Assembly: GCA_033439765.1 (NCBI GenBank)
Contig: JAULSN010000006.1
Location: 2,480,001-2,544,000, forward strand
From: Lasiosphaeria ovina
Lineage: Eukaryota; Ascomycota; Sordariomycetes; Sordariales; Lasiosphaeriaceae
Direction of reading: 5' to 3'
Length of the DNA stretch: 64,000 bases
This document shows, piece by piece, positions 31,714 to 43,100 of this stretch. The notes under the pieces are model-generated. The model did not search any database, was not told where the DNA came from, and saw only the letters and a program-made list of their open reading frames with translations. The translations under genes were made by a program, and so were the position numbers. The stretch's first letter is position 1, and each line of letters opens with the position of its first letter.

Positions 31714-33540
31714 AGCCGATTTTGGTGACGGTGCACGAAGATGCGTGTCTTTAACTCAGCGCTGAAATTGTCTTATGTGCTCTAATTAGGTTAGGTTTGC
31801 AAAGCAGCCGATGAACGAAGGGGTGGAGTTGCCTTCAGGCTTTTCCGAATGCCGAGACGGGCATTCCTGAGGGTTAGGGTTAGTCCTTTTGACTTTGTCT
31901 GCTGGTGCGGGTCGCGTGGCTGAAGCGTGGATTAATGGGTGTGTACTGGATAAGGGAGACGGCGCGAAAGAGCGATCCTGTACAGCCAGACAATGCGTGC
32001 GCTTTATATTCCCCGGGCGAAAACATCGATGTTACATGACGGCGGTAGGTCCGTAAGTCGGCCGGTAGAACCGTTCACCTAATAATTGTTTGACTTGGTG
32101 CTTTGGCGTTTTCGACAAATCCGTCATTGGCCCCGGGGCCGCCCAACCCCGCCCTTCTTTACACGGAGGGTCTCAGAAACAACGTATTCCAGAATGTAGC
32201 CAAAATGAGGCCAAAATGCGCCTTCAACCGTGATGTCTTGATTGATGCCAGGAAGAAGAGAGGGCCGGTCCGGGGACCTCTGTTGACCCTGTGGAAAAGG
32301 TGGTTTAATTACAGTGGCCTGTGCGGGCCCTGCCCTGAACCACACCCGATTTGGTAGGGTCTTTCTGACAGAGGGGGCCTCTTGACCGGGCCAGACAATC
32401 GGCAGCCGTTCCAGTCTGGGCCAGATGCCGGCCCGTGGATACCATCTACCATGATTGGCGCTTGAAAAATCCCCAGGCCGGACAAGTCATTGGAGAATGA
32501 CATTGAGCCATGTCGAGTCCAATGTTGCACGCTGTGCAACGCAGACACTGGTTCATCACGGAAGCTGATATGCATTGTGTACAGTGCGGCAGCAATGTTG
32601 GACTCGCCATGCAGATATGCACCGAGAGTGAGAGATCAAGACGTGAGAGCCCGAATTTGTAGCAACACTGAAGTCGAGTTTGGACCCCCCGAAGTTGATT
32701 CCAAATCTCTACCCGAACTCAACCATCGAAAGCCCAGACAAATTCAATCTCCAACAATACCCAAACTTCAATTAGACTGGCCTTGGAGAACACAGGGCTG
32801 CGGTGGTGGTGGCATGAAGGAAGGAAGGCACTAATTATCTTTGAGTTCGAGGTTGATGCCTATTGAAGCGATGAAAAGGCACCACAACACAACAAACCCA
32901 AAAACAACACTAAGCCGAGCCGTAGGTAAGCCTTACAGAGTACAGGTACAGGATTCCATAGCCAGGTAGTCAAAACAACAAAGAAAAAGGCACTACTGTG
33001 TGCACTGGCCCGGGGATCTTAATTCATGTTAAAAAGACGTGATTTCTAAAGGATGGCTAGAAAAAAAGGGAAAGAGCTATGCCGGCCCTCTGATCCAAGG
33101 CAGGGCGGGCTTCCCGCCTTATATTAGGTGGGCAGGCTAAGAAAAAAATAGAACAAAAGTACACTAGATTATATTAGGTAAGGGTGTAAACAACCCCCTT
33201 GTTACCCGGCCCCTGAACCCCTGATCACTATTCTAGGTGAGGTTGTACGTGTTTGGGGTAGGATTTGTGGGTAAAATTCTGGGAAAGGTGCTTTGAGATG
33301 ATGGATTTGCTATTCACTAAGAAATTTCTCTCTTTCTCCACCTGTTCGTGCCATTATGAACTCAACGTCGTGATGATAGTTATCTTTCAGACCCCATGGG
33401 AGGCTAGGTAGTAGGTACTCGGTGTTACAACGTTGGTCCTCTTCAGGACTAACATTTATTTTCGCCCCGATGAAAGCTTGCTCCAAGAGTACCCCTCCAA
33501 AACAATTCTTTGGCATTTACCGGTGGTATTCCCTCCCCCC
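31714..33540. other. Intergenic (1.8 kb)
   Basis: Promoter side of the hydrolase gene and 3' flank of the kinase-like gene. AT-rich A-tracts at 32880-33180. No coding frame with a family. Confidence 0.4.
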
Positions 33541-34479
33541 TCACTCGTCAATCCCCATCAAGGCCCTCGCACGCTCGACAATCTCAGCCGTCCTGCCCTC
33601 GACATCAGCATCCACATCAATGCTGATCTTGACCTCGGATCCCAAGCCCGCCTTGCCCGCAGAAAAGGCAGCAACACCGCCAAACGACACCGGAAACCTG
33701 GTCATGGTGGTTGGATCCAGCGGTCTCAGCACCGGCAACTCTTCCTCCTCGTCGTCCATGTCCCCGCCTTCGCCCTCGTCTTCGTCAGGCTCGCGGTACA
33801 GGGGAACAAAGATCACACCTAGTCCGTAGTCGCCCACGGCGCTGCGGATGGCCAGCTTATGCCACGGCGCCAACTGCGGGTGCGTGAGGACCATCAGCGC
33901 CGGGTTCGCGCGCCGCCGCCGCTCGACCTCGGACATCGTGAACCCGGCGGCAGCGCCAGACGAGGGTACGGGCGCAGACACCAGATGGTGGTAGTCACTA
34001 CCATGCTTGCTGCCGAGCATGCTGCCTACGGCACTGCTAGTGCTAGTACTAACAGACGACGGTGCGGCCGAGGCAACGGAGCTCGCAGAGCCCCTGCGGC
34101 TGGTCGATGCCGACGCGCCGCCAAAGCCCGAGAAGCCCTCGGTCGACGGGCGCGACTCGTCGGGGAACAGCAGGCCGGTGCGCGTCATCTTGGACAGCCA
34201 CATGCGGCGGTAGCGGGCCTCGTTGTTGGTTCCGTCGACTCCGCCGACGCTGGCCGCCTTGGCCGCCGACTCGTGCAGGCTGTCGCCCTGGTACAGCGGG
34301 CACGCCAGCGCCGCCGCCACGTCGCGCGCGATGGCCACCTTGCCGCCCACGTCGGTGCCGCCTGCGATCAGCACGATGTGCTTGGACGGCGCGCTGTGAG
34401 TGGCGTCGGGCAGGTCCGGGAGCCGGTGCGTCATCACTAGCGGCGTTGCCGGTCGCTGCGGAGGCGATGGTGGGTCCAT
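33541..34479 (-). CDS. Gluconokinase-like P-loop protein with degenerate Walker A (312 aa)
   Basis: Residues 34-105 align by eye with gluconate kinase. HIVLIAGGTDVGGKVA occupies the P-loop position, GDSLH (65-69) the GDDLH signature, and NNEARYRRMWL the following conserved segment. The Walker A reads GTDVGGKV, with Val in place of the phosphate-binding Ser/Thr, which should weaken ATP binding. A Ser-rich insert (about 111-180) and an acidic stretch (DEDEGEGGDMDDEEEE) interrupt the C-terminal half. Likely a diverged, possibly non-enzymatic relative. Start at 34479 (MDPPSPPQRP) rather than the upstream ATG at 34560, which adds a non-conserved extension. Confidence 0.65.
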   Translation of the reverse strand: MDPPSPPQRPATPLVMTHRLPDLPDATHSAPSKHIVLIAGGTDVGGKVAIARDVAAALACPLYQGDSLHESAAKAASVGGVDGTNNEARYRRMWLSKMTRTGLLFPDESRPSTEGFSGFGGASASTSRRGSASSVASAAPSSVSTSTSSAVGSMLGSKHGSDYHHLVSAPVPSSGAAAGFTMSEVERRRRANPALMVLTHPQLAPWHKLAIRSAVGDYGLGVIFVPLYREPDEDEGEGGDMDDEEEELPVLRPLDPTTMTRFPVSFGGVAAFSAGKAGLGSEVKISIDVDADVEGRTAEIVERARALMGIDE

Positions 34480-35459
34480 GATTGGTGGTGAGAGGGTGAT
34501 GAATTGGGTGGAGTTGTGATGGTTGCCACTATGTTTCACCACCCCAAAATCAACGAACACCCCATTCTCATAGTCACGTGATCCCTCGCCACCTTTGATC
34601 GGTCCAGATCAGCCCCGGCTCAGCTTTGGCTGTTACATAGCACAGCCTTGCTAGAAGGTGCAGTTTCTACCGAAGAGCCCAGAAATGGTCCCCGTGTAAG
34701 CAGTGGCCCAGAACTTGGACATCTAAATCCGCAAAAGCCAACACCCAAAACTTCTTAGACAATCTGCCCCTCTTTCCACTTAGGAATACTTATATCTGTC
34801 AGATAAAACGCAGGTAAGCAGCTGCCACCGTAAGAAAAGGAGGCCTCTATCTTTTCTCCCACCCACCCCCACTTTCCGGCCAGATATGTAGGCACTTCCC
34901 CTGCACCGCTTCACGCACAATTAAACGAACCAAGTGATGCTGTTCCCCTCGGAAAGAGCGGGCAATCACGTGACTGGATTGGTTGTCGGTTAAATTGAGG
35001 CTAGACTTCACCCTTGAGGTCCGCGCCTCTTATCCCGTCAATTTGGTGAAGCGTCGTAGATACTCGATATCCAACCAACGCAACTCGGTTGGCCGAGGTG
35101 AATATTAGGGTGAACATCGGTGAATCCTCTCAAGTACCATCAACAGCTCTATGTTTTACGCAAAAGCTGCCCCCAGAAATTTCCATATCTGAGTGTGGCC
35201 CCTGAGCTGCCTTGCTCCAGGGTGGGACATAGGTGAGCCTAGCCTTGAGCTGCCGCGTGGCCCAGTTTTGGTATATCGACTAAAGTTGCGATCTGGAAAT
35301 GCCTTCCCGGAACGGCCCCAATTCGGGAACCATTCCAGTTGTTCCCAGCTATTTGAACGAAGTCCAGGATTTAGATCCGAGATATACTGGTACAGGAGGC
35401 GGGATAGTACATAACACCCTGGTCTATTTCGTTGGACAATACGGGGTATTTGGCATAAG
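34480..35459. other. Intergenic (980 bp)
   Basis: Promoter side of the kinase-like gene. Nothing further recognised up to the solo LTR. Confidence 0.4.
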
Positions 35460-35654
35460 GTCTATGTCGCCCAAAAATGACCCACTTTGCATGCCAACTG
35501 ACCGATTTCTTCCCCTGCATACAAAATACCTGTTTCTCTTCTCCGCCTGCATCCATCCCTTACACCGGAGATTCGTTCATTTCTACCTGTATTTTAGACC
35601 GATCTAAGCAGACAATTCAATGCTCAGTCAATGCAGATCACGTGCAACAGTCTA
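35460..35654 (+). mobile_element. Solo LTR (185 bp) with 5-bp target duplication GTCTA
   Basis: TGTCGCCC (35465) to CAACA (35649), the same family as the LTRs at 14.4-17.1 kb. It shares the TTACACCGGAGATTCGTT and TGTATTTTAGACCGATCTAA blocks. It is flanked by GTCTA at 35460-35464 and 35650-35654. Shorter than the 307-bp copy because the middle is deleted. Confidence 0.9.
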
Positions 35655-35868
35655 GGATGGCATACAATATTGGCACACAATATTCTGGCACTTAAAACAT
35701 GAGAATTACTCCCCAAAATGCTCCTTGCACGCACTTTCCCACCCTGGCAGTTTGCTGGCACCCGCCCTCACTTAGACCACTTTTAGTGTGGTAAAATCAT
35801 GAATTTCAAATACGCCGAAACTATAAACAAGCTACCATTCAGACTTCCGAGCAGAACGGCTCACATGC

Positions 35869-36003
35869 AAGTAATTCGGTTTATTTATTTATCTTACACC
35901 GTAGGAGCGTAAGCTCCGCCCTCTAAGGGCATGCGGTCCCTCTACTAAGCTCAAACCGCTCGCGCGGACTCTCTAGTTACAGTGTATGAAGTAATTCGGT
36001 TTA
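35869..36003 (-). mobile_element. Short SINE-like retro-insert (105 bp) with 15-bp target duplication
   Basis: Identical 15-bp repeats AAGTAATTCGGTTTA at 35869-35883 and 35989-36003 flank a 105-bp insert. On the minus strand the insert ends in an A-rich tail (GATAAATAAA), as in target-primed retrotransposition. Its body folds well: end-closing stem TACACTG/CGGTGTA, hairpins CCGC-GCGA-GCGG, GCCCT-TAG-AGGGC and GGAGC-TTAC-GCTCC. No box B typical of tRNA is seen. It could be a short SINE or a retro-copied structured small RNA; I do not recognise it. Confidence 0.65.
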
Positions 36004-36419
36004 AAGTAATTAAATTCCTGCATCTTCGAACATCAGCCTTTATAGCAAGAAGCACTTTAAATCTCTGCATCACTCCTTCAAATCTTATGCTAGTTCAAAT
36101 CCGTGCACCACAACGTGCAAGTCAGGGAGACAGTCTGTCGAACACTCCCGGGCAGTTGACTGTGCCCGACTACGTAAGTGCACGCATATCTCCGGCTCCG
36201 GTACGGACCTTATCAACAGCAGCGCAATGCCGAAAATCTCCGCCTGTGCAGTGCTGTTCGATCATCACTGTGGCGTAACACACGTGCTCCCAGGCTCTCA
36301 GCCGGTCACATGATTATCACATCACCGCCAACCTTGATGCGACATTGCGGGGGTGCGCCAGACAACATGGTCTGACAAAACGCCTCGCCCCATCGAAGCG
36401 ACACCCGTCCCTCTCAACC
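36004..36419. other. Upstream region of the HET-ankyrin gene
   Basis: 416 bp between the retro-insert and the start codon at 36420; probably the promoter. No defined element identified. Confidence 0.35.
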
Positions 36420-39400
36420 ATGCGGCTCCTCCACACCTCCAAGATCCAACTCGTCGAGGTCTACGGCGAGCAGATCCCGCCGTACGCGATTTTGTCGCAC
36501 ACATGGTCCCACGAAGAGTGTACTCTCCAAGACCTGCAAGAGCTGAGCCGCAATCACAGCGATTGGGCTGACGACCACGTCGCATCCATCGCGGGGTTCG
36601 ACAAGATCAGGAAATCCGCCGCCGTCGCACAGCGCGAAAACATTCAATACATATGGATCGACACGTGCTGCATCGACAAGACCAGCAGCGCTGAGCTGTC
36701 CGAGGCCATCAACTCCATGTACCGATGGTACGACAAGGCCCAGATCTGCTACGCTTATCTGTGCGACGTGGAGCCTGTGGGTACTGAGGATATTTTCGGG
36801 AACGACTCCAGCTTTCGACTGAGCCGATGGTTCACGCGCGGATGGACCCTCCAGGAGCTCATTGCGGCGCGCGATGTACGGTTCTACGCCCGCGACTGGA
36901 GCTTTCTCGGCAGCAAGCAGCAAAGCGACGGTTTCACCGACCTGCTGAACTCCATTACTGGTGTTCACCGTGAGGTCCTCTCTGGCGCTCTGCTGCCGTC
37001 CGACATCAGCATTGCGTCCCGCATGCGCTGGGCAGCATTTAGGAAGACGACAAGAGTCGAGGACATGGCGTACTGCCTGCTGGGTATCTTTGACGTCAAC
37101 ATTCCGCTGCTGTATGGGGAAGGAGAGAGCGCCTTCATCCGGTTGCAAGAGGCCATCCTCCTCAAGGATGACGACCAGTCGCTCTTCGCGTGGCACAGCA
37201 ACGAGCAGGGCGACGGTGGTGACGACGACGACCAAGGACCTCCTGCATTATTATCAACAAACCGCATGTGTGGTCTCCTCGCCCAGTCGCCGGACCAGTT
37301 CTGGGAGGCGGGAGACATTAACTACGCTATGCCGCTGAACTTTCTGGGGACGCCGTCCGCCGTTACCAGCAAAGGACTCCGTGTCGACCTGCATCTCCGC
37401 GAGTGCCGTAATCTCGTGGGCGCCGACTATTCCGTTACTTTGAGCTGTGAGAAGGTCGTCGATGGCCGTCGCGTTGCACCCGTCATCTATCTCCGCCGCC
37501 TCTGGGGTCAAGGCGACCAGTTCGCGAGGGTGTTCGCCGGGAGGCGAACATTCGAGGGGCCCGTCCCTTTGACCGAGATAGGCATGGACGATCAGGGCTT
37601 CTACGAAACCGTCTTCGTCCGACAGAAACCGTCTTCGGGCCTGCCACTGATCCGGATCTCTGTGTCAAAGGAGCCGTTCCCTTCTATGCCTGCGAATTCC
37701 GAGACGATGCAATGGAGCATCAAAGACGTGCATCCCAAGGGGGTGTGGAACGAGAGGTCACAGTGTCTTGAGACCAGGGACTTCCTGTTGGGCAAGGCCA
37801 TCGGCATCTTTCGCGTGGCGATCGGAGGTGGCGAGGGTGATCCAGTTATGGATCTGGCTGTTGGCATGAACATCATAAACCAGAGATCGTGCAGGAGCTG
37901 GTGCCATCTGATGAACCCTCACAGTCAGACGATCGAACGCACATTCTACGAGGTGAATCGGGGCCGTAGAGAAGTTCCCGACATCAAGTACCAAGCGGTA
38001 TCTTCAGCTCCAATGCCCTTTGGGACGCAGCGATTTCCGACAGATGTGGATGTGACCGCAGCGGTTTCCGAAGGATACGGACAGCGCAGCCTTGCCGTGT
38101 CTGTCCACCTCTTCTTCCCAGCAACGCTAGTTGGAGATCCAACGCCCGGCCGCGTCGCCACCAACGGACAGCTGCCGATCTCCGCGGGCACGGATGATCC
38201 AAGTAGTGGTCAAGAGGCTATGGCTATCGATCTCAAATGGTTGGCCGGAGCGAAGTTCATTGTCGAAGCTTCTGAAGGGCCAGTGACTCCGATCACGTCG
38301 GCGAGCTTGGAAAATTACAATGCCGCCGGCAGCATCAGCAACGCTTTGCAGAGCCAACTAGGAAAACTTCTCGCGACAATAACCATCACCGATTCCCTCG
38401 AAGTTAGCGTCTTCCAGCGCGCGGCAGTCGGGAAAAAAGTCCGATCAGTAACCAGCTTCCAGCGAACCAAAATCGGCACTCCGATCAAGGCTCTGCCGGA
38501 ATACTGCCGGTCGGCGATGCTCAGCGTTGAGGACGACTCATGGAGGCTTGCACTTGCCTGCTTCTATGGTCAGGAGACCGAAATCGCCAGGATGATGGAG
38601 GGAGGGTCGTTCGACGAAGACGGACCAGACTCTTTCCTTCAGCTCCGACCGATGCACTGGGCCGTTCTGGGCGGCCACCTCTCTGCCGTCTCCAGTCTCA
38701 CCCGTAATAAGAAGGCTGCCCGTTGGGACTCGCCGAGACGGCTGGCACCAATGCATCTTGCCGCTCTCATGGGGCAATCCGAGATTCTCAGGGAACTGAT
38801 CATCGCCGCCGGGGATGCAACGACGCCTAGCTCCGACCAAGTTCCCACCGGGACCGTCAAGCTTCAGGACCTGCCCACACACTTCGCCGCAGCATATGCC
38901 ACGGACCCCAATTTCTGGAACGAGATCAGATTGTCAAGCCCGCTACACCAGTACCTCGCTACCGAGTTTATGCACAACGCGCTGGGCGAGACCCCGCTCC
39001 ACCGGGCAGCGGCAATGGGCAACGTCGCGGCAACCAGATACCTGCTCAGGTACTGTATGCGCGACTCGTTTTCCAGCTCCGTCAAGGTCATCAACGCGCT
39101 AGACAACTGCGGGCGCACGCCTCTCTGGCATGCTGCCTGTGCCAATTCCCAGGAAATCGTCAAGCTGCTCCTCCAAGCGGGTGCCTTTGCCAATCTTGCC
39201 GGCGACGAGGGTCTCTCGCCAATCCACGTCGCGTGTCGCGAGGACCAAGCCGAGAGCCTGGCCGCCTTGTTGGAAGGCGGCGCGAACCCGAACCTCCTGA
39301 CTGCCGACATTCCCCTCTTACCAACTCAGATTGCCTGCATCTTCGGCCATGCTTATTGTCTTGAAGTCCTCCTCGACCACGGTGCCGACACCATCTCATC

Positions 39401-40127
39401 TGTCAGTGTCCCTGACGCCGGGACGATGAGCTTCAACGCCCTGCACCTCGCCATTGCCAACAGGCAGACCCGTTGCGCCCAAGTTATCTGGTCCCACCAG
39501 CAGCCGGAGTTCAACGGGTGGAGCACCTGTGTCGTGCTCGAGGATGGCAGGCCTATGCTGCGACGCAAGTGGGTGATGACGAGTCCCAGTCTATGGTGGG
39601 CGCACGTCGCACCACCTCCTCCGGTGGAGGTTACTGTTACCGGCCCGGACGGAGAAGAGCGTGCGGGGGACAGTGGTGAGGATGAAAACAACACCAACCG
39701 TATCAACGGCGAGGAATCACCAAGCAGCATTCGTCCTTCGAAAGCCGTCCTAACTCCTGGTATTCGCGGTCTATCACCCGACCTAACCCCCATTCCGTCG
39801 CGTCCAAGGGAACTCCCGCCGACAGTGACTTATTTCATGCCATCACACACAAGGCCCCCCGAGCCAGGCCCTTCTGAACCTGTAGCCACGGAGACACCAA
39901 TTTCAGCTCCAGCAATTAGAACCCCTAGGCCGCCTCCGCCTTCTGTGGTGAAGCTGGACCCCATGGCTGAACCAGCCATGCAGCCGGGGTCCCCAGCTGG
40001 GCCAGTGATTACCGCGTCAGAGTCCCATCTTACACCGGATAAGGAGAAGCGTGATGGGAAGGCGGCGAAGGCATTTGCGAGGCTGAGGAAGAAGCTGTCG
40101 AGTACAAGTGTTAAGGAGGAGTGGTGA
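36420..40127 (+). CDS. HET-domain and ankyrin-repeat protein (1235 aa)
   Basis: Single exon. The N-terminus is the HET-E/Tol-type version of the HET domain. MRLLHTSKIQLVEV is followed by YAILSHTWS (22-30), YIWIDTCCIDK (77-87), SMYRWYDKAQICYAYLCDV and RWFTRGWTLQELIA (136-149). HET domains trigger cell death on non-self recognition in filamentous fungi. A middle region (about 250-700) is unassigned. Residues about 707-1030 hold at least six ankyrin-type repeats (GETPLHRAAAMGNVAATRYL, GRTPLWHAACANSQEIVKLL, GLSPIHVACREDQAESLAAL). These usually bind partners. The last 200 residues are Pro-rich and end basic. No frame breaks, so it appears intact, unlike the HET copy at 11.6-13.1 kb. Start chosen at the ATG that gives the canonical HET N-terminus. 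Confidence 0.9.
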   Translation: MRLLHTSKIQLVEVYGEQIPPYAILSHTWSHEECTLQDLQELSRNHSDWADDHVASIAGFDKIRKSAAVAQRENIQYIWIDTCCIDKTSSAELSEAINSMYRWYDKAQICYAYLCDVEPVGTEDIFGNDSSFRLSRWFTRGWTLQELIAARDVRFYARDWSFLGSKQQSDGFTDLLNSITGVHREVLSGALLPSDISIASRMRWAAFRKTTRVEDMAYCLLGIFDVNIPLLYGEGESAFIRLQEAILLKDDDQSLFAWHSNEQGDGGDDDDQGPPALLSTNRMCGLLAQSPDQFWEAGDINYAMPLNFLGTPSAVTSKGLRVDLHLRECRNLVGADYSVTLSCEKVVDGRRVAPVIYLRRLWGQGDQFARVFAGRRTFEGPVPLTEIGMDDQGFYETVFVRQKPSSGLPLIRISVSKEPFPSMPANSETMQWSIKDVHPKGVWNERSQCLETRDFLLGKAIGIFRVAIGGGEGDPVMDLAVGMNIINQRSCRSWCHLMNPHSQTIERTFYEVNRGRREVPDIKYQAVSSAPMPFGTQRFPTDVDVTAAVSEGYGQRSLAVSVHLFFPATLVGDPTPGRVATNGQLPISAGTDDPSSGQEAMAIDLKWLAGAKFIVEASEGPVTPITSASLENYNAAGSISNALQSQLGKLLATITITDSLEVSVFQRAAVGKKVRSVTSFQRTKIGTPIKALPEYCRSAMLSVEDDSWRLALACFYGQETEIARMMEGGSFDEDGPDSFLQLRPMHWAVLGGHLSAVSSLTRNKKAARWDSPRRLAPMHLAALMGQSEILRELIIAAGDATTPSSDQVPTGTVKLQDLPTHFAAAYATDPNFWNEIRLSSPLHQYLATEFMHNALGETPLHRAAAMGNVAATRYLLRYCMRDSFSSSVKVINALDNCGRTPLWHAACANSQEIVKLLLQAGAFANLAGDEGLSPIHVACREDQAESLAALLEGGANPNLLTADIPLLPTQIACIFGHAYCLEVLLDHGADTISSVSVPDAGTMSFNALHLAIANRQTRCAQVIWSHQQPEFNGWSTCVVLEDGRPMLRRKWVMTSPSLWWAHVAPPPPVEVTVTGPDGEERAGDSGEDENNTNRINGEESPSSIRPSKAVLTPGIRGLSPDLTPIPSRPRELPPTVTYFMPSHTRPPEPGPSEPVATETPISAPAIRTPRPPPPSVVKLDPMAEPAMQPGSPAGPVITASESHLTPDKEKRDGKAAKAFARLRKKLSSTSVKEEW

Positions 40128-43100
40128 GGAGCTTCCGGTACCCACTCTGACTACGGACTAGCTACCGAGTTAACCACCTGCACATCCTCACGATCTTCCA
40201 TCACCAGCCAGCGTACTTCCTAGCAGTTTGCGATGCTAGCATATAAGCATAAATCCCCGACTTGTACCTCCGTCGCAGTAGATATCTATCCTAGATTGGC
40301 ACGGGTTACTAAATCCCTTGCATTTATTCGTAGCCGGTAATAAGTTTCCCATCGTGCCCTGGCTTGATCAGCTACGTACATAACCATAACAGCTAACAGG
40401 AAAGATATAAAGTACGTTAGCTCTCCTGCACGCAGGAAAATCCGAATCTTAGCTTACAGTATTCACAGCCCAATGGCGATTGGGAGTTCGAGCAGGATCC
40501 AAGCTTTATCGCCCACACAATATCAACCACGACGACCTTGCCAAAGCCCCGCAACAGCCAAGTTATGCTGACAGCGCAGGAGGCTTGATTTCCTCAAGAG
40601 CTTATTTTCCGTGGAATACAGCATGGCGGAGATGGAATCGTGACTAAACAAATGCAGCCTGTGCGCGCTGCCTTGAGGACTGCTCTAGGAAATCAAGGTA
40701 ACGCGATCGGGAAGGGCTCGCTTCGAATGGGAGAGGTCGTGGCTCAAGAGGAATGGAAACAGCCGCCCAGTGCCTCGTAGCTACAGTGAGTACATTGCCC
40801 GTAACACTTTCCCCGGCAACGATAGCAGTTCGTTGATATTGACTCAGGGCGTGGAGTCACCTGTTGGCAACCGTTCAGGGGTGTGCACTGGCCGCATACA
40901 TAATTCACCAAGGGTCTGGCAGCTGCCAATGTGGCTGGAAAGTGGGGGGAGGGTGGGAGCAAAGATCATGGTGGGTGCCTGGAGTAGGCTTCTTTATTTA
41001 TACGAGTGTGACGCATTAGCTGTGTCTACCTCTCCGTAACTTATCTACCTTCACGAAGGCCATGTTATATTTTCAAATTTATATTTCCTAATACTTATAG
41101 GAAATAAATAAAGTCTAAAATATAAATATAGTTTCTTAGGATAATATTTTAATATTGAACTGCGTGCCTAACAGGCCTGTAGGAGGGCACCTATACAGGG
41201 TGCTACAGTGGGCTTGGCATTGTAGCTGGCGGGGCGGAAGTGGTAGCGAAGGCGGGGAACCAAGTGCAGGGTAGGTCGACCAAGTGCAGGGTAGGCTGTT
41301 GGGAACTGTGCCCTACAATCCAGTACAACAGGGCTCTGTGTAGGGCACTGAGGGAAACAGGCTGACTGCCACAGGTCTGTAAGACTCTGTTACAGGCCCG
41401 CCACTTAGACTGAGTGGCTGCGTCCTGCCGCTGGGGTGACTTCTATTGCATTCTGGTTTAGCGTATACTTAGACGGAAGGCGGTGATTGAGTGGCCGCGT
41501 AATAGTCACATGATTCAACCCGGCTGGGGGCGTACGGAATTGATCTACGCATTATTTGTCCTTCTGGTCGATTGCAAATGATGCTTGCCAAAGTTCCTCG
41601 CGTTCTCTCTGTTGGGCCGGTGGTTCCTTTTGTTGCATCTTAGCCATTGGCTAACTGTAAACTACCACTCCGACTTACCGATATCTAAACCCGGTTCAGG
41701 GCCGGCTTTCGAGTTAACATCTTCCTCGCCACTGCTGCCCTAACTGCCCTGAGATCCAGACTCAATTGCAATAACCGGGCAACCTACCTGAGTACACTTT
41801 AACTAACTGACCCAGGCAACCGGCTTGCGGTTGATAGGTTCACTGCTTGTCCCGGGCAAGTGGCCTGCGTATAAACTTACTGGCTGTAGTGGCTGGCTTG
41901 CAAGTACTTCGCCTTCATAGACCAAAGAAGTAAAATCCAACTTCACGACTTCCTGGCTGCTCCAGTCATGTATAAATACACCACATACCACAATCAATTG
42001 GACCAGGTACCTAAGTGACGAGTTAGGCAAGGAAAAGCCGCAGGCTTTTTTATCTAGACTGTTTCCTTATCTCAATGCACCGTTCTTGCCCGTCACCCAA
42101 GATAGCCATAGCTTGCTAGCCGTCCTAATCTCAAACTACTGTCCAAGACGCCTGTACCAACCACCGCGATGTCTCTCGGCTGTACTGGAGCCACGCCTCC
42201 ATAGCTAACAGCAGTAGCCGGGAAAGGCCGAATTGCTCTTGGCGAGAATGCCCCAAGGCGGGTCGCATCCGTCGAGGCCGAGATCCAGGCTGCAGCCGCG
42301 ACGAGCGAGAAAAGGAGGAGAGTTTAATAGATTCGTGATGTAGTGATAATGCGTTTGATGGGGACTGGGGATGGCGGATGGTCGAAGGACGAGAGCGGAA
42401 ATGATGAGGCCTATTTATAATCACGGCAGACGGGGTCCCACCCAGAACACTGGCCGTGCAGTCCCAGTCCAGCGACCATTGGAGTCATTGGATTGGCTGT
42501 CTGAGTGATGGATGCGGCGGTGAAGTTCAACGGTTGGGCAGTGAAGCGGCGATGCTCGTCAAGCCAACCAAGTTTACGGCTCGCCCACTGACAACAGAGA
42601 ACAGAGTGAAGTTTCGCTCCATGCAATGTCAAATTCTGCCCCTCGCGTCTATCTGCGCACTCGCGCTTAAATGCGGAACTAGAAGTCTTCCTCGGAATTA
42701 ATGCGCCGACGAACAAGATCCAGAAGCAACCCTTTGTTTAGTCAGAAGGCTCGGCACCGAGATCACCACGGACTCCACCAGCGGTCTGTCTCGATAGAAT
42801 ACTGCGGCCGGTGGCTCAGGTACCTACGTTTGACGCCATGAAATGGTTGATGGATAATTATACGGGATAAGACCGCTGTCCTGAAGAAAACAATAATGGC
42901 TCTGCTCCTGCGAGTCGACAGAAGAACGCGTGGCACTTGTGAGACCTAGGCAGTGTGGTGCATTATTGATACAGGTGCCATTAAGGAACGCGGATCTGGT
43001 GATGGCCTGGGCCGTTGAAAGAAGCTTTTGGACGGGGACGTCCGCGTGGCGCGGCGATTTGGATTTCTAACCTGTATTTTTCTCTCCGCCTATTGCTGGC

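Noticed and set aside
31868..31886. Two telomere-like TTAGGG-type units
   Set aside because: Only two copies inside unique sequence, with no subtelomeric features around.
40744..40962. 72-codon cysteine-rich minus-strand frame with a TATA-like sequence upstream
   Set aside because: It has no ATG in frame (a stop lies just before it), no signal peptide, and no splice solution that I could support.
42131..42424. 97-codon minus-strand frame
   Set aside because: Arg/Ser-rich with no family, in a gene-poor region; no leader or intron evidence.
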